Shown: piece after piece, positions 1-8,948 of the stretch
How the letters are laid out: each line of letters opens with the position of its first letter
How positions within the stretch are numbered: position 1 is the first letter of the stretch
Source of the DNA: G965216745 sp965216745
GTDB taxonomy: Bacteria > Pseudomonadota > Alphaproteobacteria > Rickettsiales > Anaplasmataceae
Length of the DNA: 64,000 nucleotides
Reading direction: 5' to 3'
NCBI GenBank assembly: GCA_965216745.1
Contig: OZ244191.1
Span: forward strand, 558,001-622,000
The notes under the pieces: model-generated
Database searches by the model: none
Seen by the model: the letters and a program-made list of their open reading frames with translations, nothing else
What the model was told of the DNA's origin: nothing
Program-made: the position numbers and the translations under genes

Positions 1-1307
1 GTCAAGCTGCGTTCATCTAATCCTTTATTGTTTACAATAAGATCTAAGCTTAATTTATTGTCATTTTCTTCAAGATTGCCGATTTGTATGTCGTATATAT
101 CATCAGTTTCAACTCTGTTTAGTGTTAGAGTGTAATATTGATTTATCTGGTTTATCAACTCTTGTGTATTTATTGAATCTAATTTAATTGTGAGTGGAAT
201 CAATTGATCTCCATTTACATCAATTGCTGGCCTACCTGCTTTATCTAAGACAATTATTGCTATTTCTCCTTCAAAACCCATATCTTGCTCTAAATTGATT
301 TTTGTTGCAGATGACATTGTTGAAATTCCTGGTGATGAAACTCCTGACGAATATACTTTGTTAACTTCATTGCTGACGTTATATGCTAATGTGTCTAGTT
401 GCGACAATATGGAATTCAGATATTGGTCTCTTGTTTCCAATAATGCCTTGACTTTACATTCTTTTAATTTGCTTGTATTGGCTTCTGTTGTATCTATTCT
501 TTTATCTTGGCATGATATCAAAATAGGAAGATAATCTTTTTGATTAGGGTTAGATAAAGTGGAATGATTAAGGAAATACTGGTTGTCGTCTAGTATTGTA
601 CGTCCACCAAATGCATTAATAAATATTCTATCGTCGCTTTGCTTCATTATGTTGCAATCTAAGTTTTCAGACAATTTTAAAATGGCTTGTTCTCTTTGCA
701 TTTCTAAATTGGCTTTTGCTTCATCTCTATGCAAGTGATTTTTTATGCTAGAGTTACAATTATAAATTATGCTAAGTTGATGGTTTATCATTCTTACTGA
801 TGATTCTAATTCTTGATCTGATTTCCATTGTAGAAGCTGGACTTCTTGTGATATATCGGACATCATGTTTGATAGGTTTTGTGTTGTTTGTATTAGCGAT
901 GCTTTGAAAATATTATTTTCTGGAGAGTTGGCTAAAATATTTAGTTTGCTAAAAAATGAATCTATTGCGTCGCTTAGGTTTCTAGGTATGGATTCTGATT
1001 TCAGCTTATCAAAATTTCCTGGACTTCCTAATAGTTCTTGTACTCTATTTGTGAAATAGCTATTTGTTGCATGATATGCAGACTCAGAATACGTTTCTGC
1101 TCTAATTTTTTCCATATATTCGTCTGTGATTTTATCTATTTGTTGTATTTGTGCTTGTCCCATAGAGTCAGTTGTGAGATTAAGCTCTAGTCTTGAATAA
1201 CCTTCTTCGCTTGCTCTTTCAATATTCCTTGCTGATATATATGTATGCTTCTGATATATATCTAGTCCATTGATTGCACTGTCAAATGCTAATTTCAATC
1301 CATTCAT
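1..1307 (-). CDS. flgK: Flagellar hook-associated protein 1 (FlgK), 3' end beyond window
   Basis: The reading frame opens with ATG at 1307 and stays open to base 1, so the C-terminal part lies outside the window; about 435 residues are visible. The N-terminus reads SAINGLDIYQ and NIERASEEGYSR, the pattern of the flagellar rod/hook family N-terminal helix (typical form: SAxxGLxAxQ, NIAN..T.GYTR). Further on it is a long alpha-helical protein with the QEVQLLQ-type helices seen in FlgK. FlgK forms the junction between hook and filament and is secreted through the flagellar export apparatus. No other flagellar gene adjoins it here; tolB is divergent, 330 bases away. It is divergent in sequence, so FlgK rather than another rod/hook protein is the best reading because of its length and N-terminal pattern. 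Confidence 0.75.
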   Translation of the reverse strand, partial: MNGLKLAFDSAINGLDIYQKHTYISARNIERASEEGYSRLELNLTTDSMGQAQIQQIDKITDEYMEKIRAETYSESAYHATNSYFTNRVQELLGSPGNFDKLKSESIPRNLSDAIDSFFSKLNILANSPENNIFKASLIQTTQNLSNMMSDISQEVQLLQWKSDQELESSVRMINHQLSIIYNCNSSIKNHLHRDEAKANLEMQREQAILKLSENLDCNIMKQSDDRIFINAFGGRTILDDNQYFLNHSTLSNPNQKDYLPILISCQDKRIDTTEANTSKLKECKVKALLETRDQYLNSILSQLDTLAYNVSNEVNKVYSSGVSSPGISTMSSATKINLEQDMGFEGEIAIIVLDKAGRPAIDVNGDQLIPLTIKLDSINTQELINQINQYYTLTLNRVETDDIYDIQIGNLEENDNKLSLDLIVNNKGLDERSL

Positions 1308-1637
1308 AATCAATCCAATGTAAATAAATAGGATTCTGTTTTGATTGTATTAATTAATGGTTAAGCTACGATGCTTGTTGTGATGAAAGAATAAATCTGT
1401 TTTCTTTTGTATAAATCTTTCAGGTGTTTTTTTCGAGATGGAATAAATCTGTGATATGTTTTTTGCTTAAATTTTTCAAAATTTGCGCGTTTTATGAAAA
1501 TTTTCAAAAAAACATTTCGTAACTTTTAATTTCAGTATTCAACATTGTATTTTTTATGCACTGCTGTATTTTTGATTTCAAATACCCATTCCTTATATGT
1601 TGCTATATTTGTTGTGGATGTGTAATATATTTCAGAT
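1308..1637. other. Divergent intergenic region flgK/tolB
   Basis: This 330-base AT-rich spacer separates two divergent genes and so must carry both promoters. I see no RNA gene, no coding frame of note and no long dyad. Runs of T around 1420-1510 are the only visible structure. Confidence 0.5.
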
Positions 1638-2990
1638 ATGAGAAATATAAATCCAAAATATCCTTTTCTATCTAATCTGTATTTTGTTGCATTTTTGTCT
1701 TTTCTGCTTTTGTTTTGTGATCATGCTTGTGCAACCCTGAGAATGACTATTAACAGGGGTAATGCAGAGAAATATGTCATATCTTTCGTTGTGGCGAAAT
1801 CTAGTAATTCAGATGAGCATTATTCTGAAGAGTTATTATCTATTGTTGGTGATGATCTTGTTAGATCTGGAATTTTCAAGATAGTCGATCCACCTAGATC
1901 ATTGCTCGTTGATTCTTCTGCTAATCCCAAATCTCCGGATTGGAAATCTTCTTTTATTGGAAATCGTTCTTCTTTTTTCCTTGCTATTTCATGCGTTTCA
2001 AATCCATCTGGTAAGATTGATTTGAAGGTTAGGATGATGGATGTTGCTACTGGTCGTCAGGTTGTTGGCAACTCTATTTCTACAGATGTTTCTGGTTTTA
2101 GACGTGCTGCTCATATTATTGCCGATCAAGTTTATAGTGCCTTAACTGGAGAAGAAGGTTATTTTGATACCCGTATAGTATACGTTGCCGATCTTGACAA
2201 CAGGGTAAAAAAAATTGCTATTATGGATCAGGATGGATTTAATGGTAAATATTTAACTGATGGTTCTTCTTTAGTAATGACCCCTAGATTTTCTCCTGAA
2301 AGTCAAAGAATTGTATACATGTTTTATAATGATTTGAATGCTAGGGTGTGTATTAAAAATCTAGAAACTGGATCAGAAGAAGTTATTGGTAATTTTACGG
2401 GAGTGAATTCTGCTCCTAGATTTTCTCCAAAGGGTAATTCTGTTCTTATGGCCCGTTCTATAAATGGTTCAACAGATTTATATGAGGTTAATCTTTCTGA
2501 TCGTAGCAGGAAGAGACTTACTGTTAGATCAGCAATAAATACATCTCCTTCCTTCTCTCCCGATCAATCAAAGATAGTATTTACTTCTGATAGATCTGGT
2601 AAAGCAAATTTATATGTCATGAATGCTGATGGTAGTGGTCAACACAGAATTAGTTTTGGCACTGGATCTTATTCAAGTCCTGTCTGGTCTCCTAGGGGTG
2701 ATTGGATAGCTTTCTCTAAGTTCACGGGAAAAGATTTCTATATAGGAGTAATGAGACCTGATGGGAGTGGTGAAAGGCTGTTAAACAAGAGTTATTTAGT
2801 TGAAAGTCCAACATGGTCTCCTAATGGAAGAGTTATAATTTTTACTAAAGAGGATAAATTGAGTAAAGATAAGAAGGTTTCTAGGTTATACTCTATAGAC
2901 CTCACAGGTGATAATGGTTTATATTTGCCGACTCCTACTGCTGCATCCGATCCAGCTTGGTCTCCATTGTTAAGCAAATCTATGCTTTGA
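1638..2990 (+). CDS. tolB: Tol-Pal system protein TolB
   Basis: Periplasmic beta-propeller protein of the Tol-Pal envelope complex, which links inner membrane TolA and outer membrane Pal during cell constriction. The 450-residue length is normal. A signal peptide occupies about residues 1-32 (hydrophobic stretch ending in HACA). An N-terminal domain with SDVSGFRRAAHIIAD is followed from about residue 180 by repeated propeller strands of the kind TPRFSPES, APRFSPKG, SPSFSPDQ, SPVWSPRG and SPTWSPNG, one per blade. The ATG at 1638 immediately precedes the signal peptide. In most proteobacteria pal follows tolB; here the next gene, 42 bases on, is an IalB-like secreted protein instead. Confidence 0.96.
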   Translation: MRNINPKYPFLSNLYFVAFLSFLLLFCDHACATLRMTINRGNAEKYVISFVVAKSSNSDEHYSEELLSIVGDDLVRSGIFKIVDPPRSLLVDSSANPKSPDWKSSFIGNRSSFFLAISCVSNPSGKIDLKVRMMDVATGRQVVGNSISTDVSGFRRAAHIIADQVYSALTGEEGYFDTRIVYVADLDNRVKKIAIMDQDGFNGKYLTDGSSLVMTPRFSPESQRIVYMFYNDLNARVCIKNLETGSEEVIGNFTGVNSAPRFSPKGNSVLMARSINGSTDLYEVNLSDRSRKRLTVRSAINTSPSFSPDQSKIVFTSDRSGKANLYVMNADGSGQHRISFGTGSYSSPVWSPRGDWIAFSKFTGKDFYIGVMRPDGSGERLLNKSYLVESPTWSPNGRVIIFTKEDKLSKDKKVSRLYSIDLTGDNGLYLPTPTAASDPAWSPLLSKSML

Positions 2991-3032
2991 TCATTAGATC
3001 GGCTTTTTTATATTATTTTATTGTTTTAGTTG

Positions 3033-3677
3033 ATGTTTAAATTTCTATTTTTACTGTTTTGCTTCTTGTCTCCGCACTTAGCTTCTTCGATACCTAAATT
3101 TGATAAGTACAGCTATAAATGCTGGGATGTTTATGTTACTTATGACGAAGAAAACCAAAAGAGTTGTTTTATCAAGACTTCCCCTATATCACGTTCTGGT
3201 AGTTATTCCAAAAGAGGTGATTCGACACTATGGGTTCGTTATATCAAAAACAATATAGACGAGGTGAGTATAACTCAAGGTTATTTAATAAGTGAAAAGG
3301 AAGATTTGCCGAATATTTTTATATACAAAGCTAGAGATTGCTTTTCCAATAAAGATATATCTTCTTGCCAGGAACAATGCTCTTCCTGTGTAATAGATAA
3401 GTGCAAAAATATTTTGAGTCGTGCTGATGGTGGAAAGTGCTCTGGTGATATCTATAGTAAAGGTTTGGTTTATGAAAGTGAACTTGCTGTTGTAGAAGAT
3501 AGGCAGGCATGGGCAATTGATATGGATACAGACAATGATATAGTGAATTATATGAAATCTGGATACTATGCTATTGTTACATCTAAATCTTTAAAAGGTA
3601 CATGTTCTTCGGATTTATATTCTTTGATGGGATTTACTTCTGCTTATGATAAAATGAAGTCTTTGTGCGATAAATAG
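3033..3677 (+). CDS. IalB-like (invasion-associated locus B family) secreted protein
   Basis: A 214-residue exported protein with an N-terminal signal peptide (about residues 1-19, hydrophobic core FKFLFLLFCFL). The C-terminal signature KGTCSSDLYSLMGFTSAYD ending in a cysteine matches the alphaproteobacterial IalB pattern in which GT.T.D.YSL.G...A precedes a terminal Cys. It is rich in cysteine (an insert at about residues 104-138 has a cluster of Cys), suggesting disulfides in the periplasm. The ATG at 3033 is preferred; an in-frame TTG lies just before it. The gene sits between tolB and glmU, two bases ahead of the latter, so it is probably cotranscribed. Family function is poorly known; named for Bartonella erythrocyte invasion, but many non-invasive species have members. 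Confidence 0.7.
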   Translation: MFKFLFLLFCFLSPHLASSIPKFDKYSYKCWDVYVTYDEENQKSCFIKTSPISRSGSYSKRGDSTLWVRYIKNNIDEVSITQGYLISEKEDLPNIFIYKARDCFSNKDISSCQEQCSSCVIDKCKNILSRADGGKCSGDIYSKGLVYESELAVVEDRQAWAIDMDTDNDIVNYMKSGYYAIVTSKSLKGTCSSDLYSLMGFTSAYDKMKSLCDK

Positions 3678-3679
3678 CC

Positions 3680-4957
3680 ATGTTTGATGTAATCATATTA
3701 GCTGCTGGCTCTGGTTCCAGGATGCAGAGCTCTATAAATAAAGTTATGTTTTCTTTAGGTTCTTTCCCGATACTTTTTCATGTCCTTAACACAGCCAGAT
3801 CTCTCCAACCAAATTCTATAATTGTAGTAACTGATGGTAGTATTGAGATTCCTGGCGTTAATATAGTTGTTCAGAAAAATAGACTTGGTACTGCTGATGC
3901 CGTGCGATGTGCAATGCATCATGTTAAATCTGAGTATGTTTTGATTTTATATGGAGATACACCATTGATAAAGCTTGGTACTATAAAGCGTATATGCGAC
4001 TTATCTGTTTCTTCTTTTGAAGATGTGATTTCACTTCTTGCTTTCGTCCCAAATAAATCAGACCATATGTATGGTATTTTAGAAATTGATTCACAAAATA
4101 GTGAGGTCATATGCATACATGAGTATTCTGAGCAACGAATTCCTACAAGTAAATTTGCCAATTCTGGTGTTTTAGCAACTAAAAAAAAAGTTCTTTTAGA
4201 TCTTATTCCTAAAGTTAATCAATGTTCTGGTGAATATAGATTGACAGATATAGTTTCTTTGCCTTCTGATGTGAAAACTCGTTTCATACTTTGCGATGAA
4301 CATGAATCTATAGGAATTAATGATAAAATAGATTTGGCAAGAGCTGAGAAATATTTTCAAGATCTTACTAGACATAAAATGCTCAATAAATCTGTTACTC
4401 TTATTGATCCAAATTCTATTTATTTTGCCTTGGATACAAATATTGCAGAAGAAGTCACAATACATCCCAATGTTTTTATTGGGAAAGGAGTTACAATAGG
4501 ATATGGTTCTACTATATTGCCATATTGTTACTTGAGTGGTGTATCTATAGGCGAAAACTGTATTATAGGACCTTTTGCTAATCTCACAAATGATTCTCAA
4601 ATTTACAATGGATCTACTATAGGGTCTTTTGTTAATGTGAAGCGTAGCTTTATAGGCGAAAACACAAAAATAAAACATCTGGCTTATATTGGTGATGCGA
4701 CTTTAGGTAATAATGTGAATATAGGTGCAGGTGTTGTTACTTGTAATTATGATGGAAAAAACAAAAACAAAACACACATAAATGAAGGATCTTTTGTTGG
4801 TGCAAACTCATCTATTGTTGCCCCAATAAGATTGGGGCGATTTTGCAAAATAGGTGCTGGTAGCGTGATTACACAAAATATTTCAGATGATTGTATGTCT
4901 GTGGAGCGTGGCAATCAATCAACGCACCAGATAGTAAACAAGAAAGTAGATATTTAG
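3680..4957 (+). CDS. glmU: Bifunctional UDP-GlcNAc pyrophosphorylase / GlcN-1-P acetyltransferase GlmU
   Basis: Cytoplasmic enzyme that acetylates glucosamine-1-phosphate and couples it to UTP, giving UDP-GlcNAc for peptidoglycan and lipid A. The N-terminal nucleotidyltransferase domain (about 1-225) shows LAAGSGSRMQ, the RLGTADAV motif and YGDTPL. From about residue 245 a left-handed beta-helix of hexapeptide repeats follows (IGKGVTIG, IGENCIIG, IGNNVNIG-type turns), ending with the acetyltransferase region NIGAGVVTCNYDGKNK. Its 425 residues are slightly shorter than the usual 430-460. The start ATG lies two bases after the previous stop. Confidence 0.96.
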   Translation: MFDVIILAAGSGSRMQSSINKVMFSLGSFPILFHVLNTARSLQPNSIIVVTDGSIEIPGVNIVVQKNRLGTADAVRCAMHHVKSEYVLILYGDTPLIKLGTIKRICDLSVSSFEDVISLLAFVPNKSDHMYGILEIDSQNSEVICIHEYSEQRIPTSKFANSGVLATKKKVLLDLIPKVNQCSGEYRLTDIVSLPSDVKTRFILCDEHESIGINDKIDLARAEKYFQDLTRHKMLNKSVTLIDPNSIYFALDTNIAEEVTIHPNVFIGKGVTIGYGSTILPYCYLSGVSIGENCIIGPFANLTNDSQIYNGSTIGSFVNVKRSFIGENTKIKHLAYIGDATLGNNVNIGAGVVTCNYDGKNKNKTHINEGSFVGANSSIVAPIRLGRFCKIGAGSVITQNISDDCMSVERGNQSTHQIVNKKVDI

Positions 4958-4998
4958 TATTTTATAATATTGTTTTTTATTAGATGTTTGCAACGTAA

Positions 4999-5916
4999 TT
5001 AAATTAAGTTTTCAAGCATCTTCATATCTTGAGATGGTTTGGAATTATTAACTGTTAGAAGTTTTTCCCCAAGGAAAAATGAATTGGCTCCAGCAAATAT
5101 ACACATTGCCTGACATCCTTCTGATCTTGATTCCCTTCCCGCGGATAGCCTTATATAAGTTTTGGGCATCAATATTCTTGCTAATGAAACTGTTCTTATT
5201 AACTCTATATCAGAGACTTCGCACTTCAAAGACCCCATGGGTGTTCCTGGAACTTTTACAAGTACATTTATTGGAAGGCTGAGTGGCTGAATTTCTGATA
5301 AAGTATAGAGAGCTTTTACTCTATCTAAATCAGATTCTCCCATTCCTATTATAATTCCGGAACATACTTTTATTCCTACTTCTTTTATTATCTTGATTGT
5401 TGCTATTCTTTCCTGAAAAGTTCTTGTTGTCACTACATTGGAGTAAAAATCTTCAGATGAATCAATGTTATGGTTATAAAAGTCTAAACCAGCATCTTTA
5501 AGTATAAGAGCTTGTTTTTTATTAATAGAACCCAAAGTACAACATGTTTCTAATCCTAAATTTTTTATCTTAGAGATCAATAGAGCTGTTTTGATTATTT
5601 GATTGTCTTTTGGAAATTTCCATGCTGCGCTCAAACAGAATCTTTGAGCTCCATTCTTTTTTGCAATCTCAGCTTGATTAATAACCATATCTATATTTTC
5701 AATTATATTAGATTTTTCAATACCAGTTTTATAATGAGCTGATTGAGAGCAATATTTGCAATTTTCTGGACACTGACCAGTTTTAATACTTAGTAAGCTG
5801 CTGATCTGGAAATCCTTGGATTTGAAATTATTTTTATGTACGGTACGTGAAATATCTACTATTTCAAGTAATGGTTTTTGAAAAATCCGTACTGAATCTT
5901 TGAGGCTATATTTCAT
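4999..5916 (-). CDS. bioB: Biotin synthase BioB
   Basis: Radical SAM enzyme inserting sulfur into dethiobiotin, the last step of biotin synthesis. The SAM cluster motif CPENCKYC is at about residues 53-60, followed by SQSAHYKTG. Other BioB landmarks are RFCLSAAWK, CTLGSINKKQA (the family's C-TLG motif), DFYNHNIDSS, CSGIIIGMGE, and the arginine of YIRLSAGR near the C-terminus that binds the second cluster. At 305 residues it is a little short but full length. No other bio gene is in the window, so it either completes a scattered pathway or acts on supplied dethiobiotin. It is convergent with glmU. Confidence 0.96.
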   Translation of the reverse strand: MKYSLKDSVRIFQKPLLEIVDISRTVHKNNFKSKDFQISSLLSIKTGQCPENCKYCSQSAHYKTGIEKSNIIENIDMVINQAEIAKKNGAQRFCLSAAWKFPKDNQIIKTALLISKIKNLGLETCCTLGSINKKQALILKDAGLDFYNHNIDSSEDFYSNVVTTRTFQERIATIKIIKEVGIKVCSGIIIGMGESDLDRVKALYTLSEIQPLSLPINVLVKVPGTPMGSLKCEVSDIELIRTVSLARILMPKTYIRLSAGRESRSEGCQAMCIFAGANSFFLGEKLLTVNNSKPSQDMKMLENLI

Positions 5917-6159
5917 ATTGATATGATATTATTAAATTAAATTTATGCAAAATATAATTTTTATTTCATAAATGTTTATATTATGTTTCATAATATGTAA
6001 TCTATGAGTTTTAGGCTTTATACAATTATTTTGATTTTTTTCGAATTATCTTTTTATATGATTATTCTTTGGTATATTATCAGAGGGTGCCAATTTTGAT
6101 AGTTTTTCATTTTGTATCGGTAATTTATTCTTTTGTTGCTATAAAGATGGTTTTTGTTT

Positions 6160-6438
6160 ATGTCTGTTAAAATATATCTTCCTGCGAAAAAAAACACTCA
6201 ATCTGCGGGAATTAATCGTTGGGTTCTAAGATTTGAATCTTTACCTTCTGTTAAGACTGATTGTCTAATGGGTTGGAATAGTGGGAAGTCTTTAATAAAA
6301 CCTTTGTACTTTCCATCTTGTGAAGCTGCTATTCAATATGCTGAAGATAGAGGATTACAGTATGAGGTTTTAAAAAATAATAATAAAATCATTTGTCCCA
6401 AATCTTACTCTGATAATTTCACGAAAAAACTTGTCTGA
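6160..6438 (+). CDS. Complex I accessory subunit, NDUFS4 (ETC complex I conserved region) family
   Basis: A 92-residue protein matching the alphaproteobacterial homologue of the mitochondrial 18-kDa subunit NDUFS4. The diagnostic elements are KIYLPAKKNTQSAG at the start, W-V-L-RFE, LMGWNSGKS and the later FPSCEAAIQYAEDRGLQYEV. It is a supernumerary subunit on the matrix/cytoplasmic arm of NADH:quinone oxidoreductase. ATG at 6160 is chosen; an in-frame TTG two codons upstream is less likely. It stands alone between bioB (divergent) and recF (convergent). Confidence 0.9.
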   Translation: MSVKIYLPAKKNTQSAGINRWVLRFESLPSVKTDCLMGWNSGKSLIKPLYFPSCEAAIQYAEDRGLQYEVLKNNNKIICPKSYSDNFTKKLV

Positions 6439-6460
6439 TTTTTACATTAGTGTTTTTTTT

Positions 6461-7495
6461 TTATATATCTCTGTGAGATATGTTTGGGTATTTTAGATAA
6501 TGCTTTATTTCTGTATCTGTGATCCAAACTTTATACCCGTTTGATGTGATGTTTTTTATTAAAGTATCTCTGTTTAGCTCATCTAAATGAGCTAATATAT
6601 CATCCAGTAATATTAATGTGTTTTTATTTCTTGCTGACATTATTATTGATATTAATATTAACTTTTGTTCACCAGTTGAGCAATTTTCTGCGTTAGTTTT
6701 GTTTTCCAAATCAGTAACTTGAAAATTACTCAAATGTGGACCAAGCAATGTTCGTTCAGATATAAGGTCTTGTTTTCTATTATGTCGAAATGCTTCGTTG
6801 ATTTTTGCGTGTGGTTTGTCTGTTTCTGATTTTAATAATTTTTCGAATTTTCCCAATACTTTTATTTCAAACTTTCTTTGCAGATTTTCGCTTTCGTTTA
6901 ATATCTTCATTGCTTTGATTCTTGATTCTGTGATTTTCATTCCATATAAAGACATAAAATTTTCTATGCTTCCAATATAGGATGTATTGGATGATTTCAA
7001 GAATCTCATTCTTTCTAGCTTCATTTTATTATATTTAGATATGTTTTCAGCATGATCGCTATAGAAGCTATGGGTTATTCTGTCAAAGAATTGTCTTTTT
7101 TTTTGAGGGCCAGAATTTAGGAGATTGTTCATTTGTGGAGTTAACCATACTATTCTTATTAATGAGCTAATATCACCAAAGTTTTTGCATGTTTTTTGAT
7201 TTAGCTGTATGGATCTTTTTTCTCCGTCCCAATTTATTTTTATATAATTTAACAAGCTGTTGTTTTCAATTAAAGATTCTATTTCCCATTTGCCTAGAAA
7301 ATTATATTCCATATCTGAAAAATTTGAAGATTTGATGCCTTTGCCTGGGCTTATTAATGAGATGGCTTCTAGTAAATTTGTTTTTCCAGCACCGTTTTTT
7401 CCTGTTATTAGTGTTACTGGATCATTGTTTAATTTTATTTTCAAATGTTTATGATTTCTGAAATTGTTTAAAATGATATTTTGTATTTGTGTCAT
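6461..7495 (-). CDS. recF: DNA recombination/repair protein RecF
   Basis: SMC-like ATPase that helps load RecA with RecOR at single-strand gaps. Walker A is TGKNGAGKTNLLEA (about residues 30-43). The ABC signature region reads CSTGEQKLILIS and Walker B is TLILLDDILAHLDE, both near the C-terminal end. The central coiled region (about 130-230) is typical. Length 344 is slightly under the usual 360-380. It lies 10 bases downstream of the G1P dehydrogenase gene on the same strand, so the two are probably cotranscribed; dnaN and gyrB, common partners, are not here. Confidence 0.95.
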   Translation of the reverse strand: MTQIQNIILNNFRNHKHLKIKLNNDPVTLITGKNGAGKTNLLEAISLISPGKGIKSSNFSDMEYNFLGKWEIESLIENNSLLNYIKINWDGEKRSIQLNQKTCKNFGDISSLIRIVWLTPQMNNLLNSGPQKKRQFFDRITHSFYSDHAENISKYNKMKLERMRFLKSSNTSYIGSIENFMSLYGMKITESRIKAMKILNESENLQRKFEIKVLGKFEKLLKSETDKPHAKINEAFRHNRKQDLISERTLLGPHLSNFQVTDLENKTNAENCSTGEQKLILISIIMSARNKNTLILLDDILAHLDELNRDTLIKNITSNGYKVWITDTEIKHYLKYPNISHRDI

Positions 7496-7505
7496 TATAT
7501 TTTAT

Positions 7506-8732
7506 TTACTCGTTATTACGACTTATTTTCTTTATAAAAGTAGAATCTAGTTCATGTATCAAATCTAGAAATCCATAACGTTCTCTTATAAAAGGTGCAT
7601 TTTTGATTGCTTGTGCTATTTCATTAGAGTTCCAACCTATTTCTTGTGGAGTGGTTGGAAGTTTTATATTTTTTAGTATTTTTTCTAGAGTGTAGTGTTT
7701 GATTGAGATTGAATTTATTTTTTTTTTGATCGATTTCCATTCTTGATATGTTATATTTGTGTTTTTGTATTTCAAGATTTTGGCTTTATAAATTTTCATT
7801 AATTCTTGTTTTTGGGGAAACGGAATTTTGTATTTGATGGGATTAGGAAGTTCAATATTATCTATAATTTCGCATTGTATTTTATCCATTATTATGGAAG
7901 TTACGCTTATTTGTTCTCCGTGAAAATAAAAATCATTCTCTTTGGCGAGTTGGTTCATTGCATGAGCTATTGAATGTTCTCCTTGGCTTGCTGGGCTGCT
8001 ATCTCCAGCTATCTTCATCCCGATTCCAGATACGATTAAGGCGGAGATTAGCACGTTCATATACTGTTTGTGTTTAATAGCAGAAACGAATATATCTGAA
8101 TGATTTTCTATTAAATATTCCTCGTAAGGGGCTAGCATTTTAAAAATGGCGGGATTATATCTTATATTAAATGCTATATTAGATAATATCAGATCTGATT
8201 GTGATGTTTTTCTTGCTAGTAGATCCCCTAATCCGCTGGATTTCAATCTCTGAGGTGAGCCGCATAATATTTCTAAGTTATAGTATATGTAAGAAGGTGT
8301 GTTCGCAACAATAGATCTTCTAATGTTGTTTTGTTGTATAGAAGCGCTTGGTGAAGAGTATCCATTCATGGAAGTAGCGGTAGGGAATAATATATATTTG
8401 GTTTTGTTTAAAAAACTAGCATATTTACATAAATCATTGATAGTACCTGAACCGAATGCAATATATAAATCTACTCTATATCTAGCTATTCTTTGGGCAT
8501 ATTTAATTTCTGGTTTAACATTTTGCGGCAGAATTAGTTTAGGCACTAAGCCTAATATACTTTTGAAGCGTTTGAACAGATTTTCGTCGGATACCAAAAG
8601 AACTTGATTTTTCGAAGCAATTTCTATTAACTTCTGTTTCACATCATCACATAATATGACTTTTATTCCGTGTTCATCAGATATTTTGATTGAATTTGCA
8701 ATTAAAATTGAAGGTTCCATATTAACTTTCAT
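7506..8732 (-). CDS. araM: sn-Glycerol-1-phosphate dehydrogenase (AraM/EgsA-type)
   Basis: NAD(P)-dependent, metal-containing enzyme converting dihydroxyacetone phosphate to sn-glycerol-1-phosphate, the archaeal-type lipid stereoisomer. The 408-residue protein has the nucleotide motif GSGTINDLCKYAS (about 95-107), the PTATSMNGYSSPSA motif (117-130), and metal ligands that I place at D170 in GLGDLLA, H253/H257 in GEHSIAHA and H271 in FHGEQ. These are the diagnostic AraM/EgsA motifs and separate it from glycerol dehydrogenase and 3-dehydroquinate synthase. It is divergent from the GT2 glycosyltransferase gene at 8949. The product may feed a surface glycolipid or polymer; that is inference. Confidence 0.85.
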   Translation of the reverse strand: MKVNMEPSILIANSIKISDEHGIKVILCDDVKQKLIEIASKNQVLLVSDENLFKRFKSILGLVPKLILPQNVKPEIKYAQRIARYRVDLYIAFGSGTINDLCKYASFLNKTKYILFPTATSMNGYSSPSASIQQNNIRRSIVANTPSYIYYNLEILCGSPQRLKSSGLGDLLARKTSQSDLILSNIAFNIRYNPAIFKMLAPYEEYLIENHSDIFVSAIKHKQYMNVLISALIVSGIGMKIAGDSSPASQGEHSIAHAMNQLAKENDFYFHGEQISVTSIIMDKIQCEIIDNIELPNPIKYKIPFPQKQELMKIYKAKILKYKNTNITYQEWKSIKKKINSISIKHYTLEKILKNIKLPTTPQEIGWNSNEIAQAIKNAPFIRERYGFLDLIHELDSTFIKKISRNNE

Positions 8733-8874
8733 TTTACATATTATTTGATTTGTTTAAAAGTCTTTTTAATAAATTATATTTTTTAGATTTCATTGTTAAT
8801 AATAAGATTACTTTTTTGATCGAAGTAAGTCATTTGATCGACAGATAATATGCTAGTGGAGAAATTTTTTCTAT

Positions 8875-8911
8875 ATTATGTTCATGTAATTAAATATGTT
8901 CATGTGATTAA
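8875..8911. repeat. Two tandem 18-bp repeats before the GT2 gene
   Basis: The sequence ATGTTCATGTRATTAAA occurs twice back to back, differing at one base, just upstream of the preferred glycosyltransferase start. If translated in the upstream extension it would give a repeated YVHVIK, which is atypical of the family and suggests this stretch is leader, not protein. Confidence 0.6.
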
Positions 8912-8948
8912 ACTTTACAGAAAATATCTTTTTGTTAAGATTTTTCAC

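Noticed and set aside
5079..5282. Plus-strand open frame inside bioB
   Set aside because: Antisense shadow of an intact biotin synthase gene with all motifs on the minus strand.
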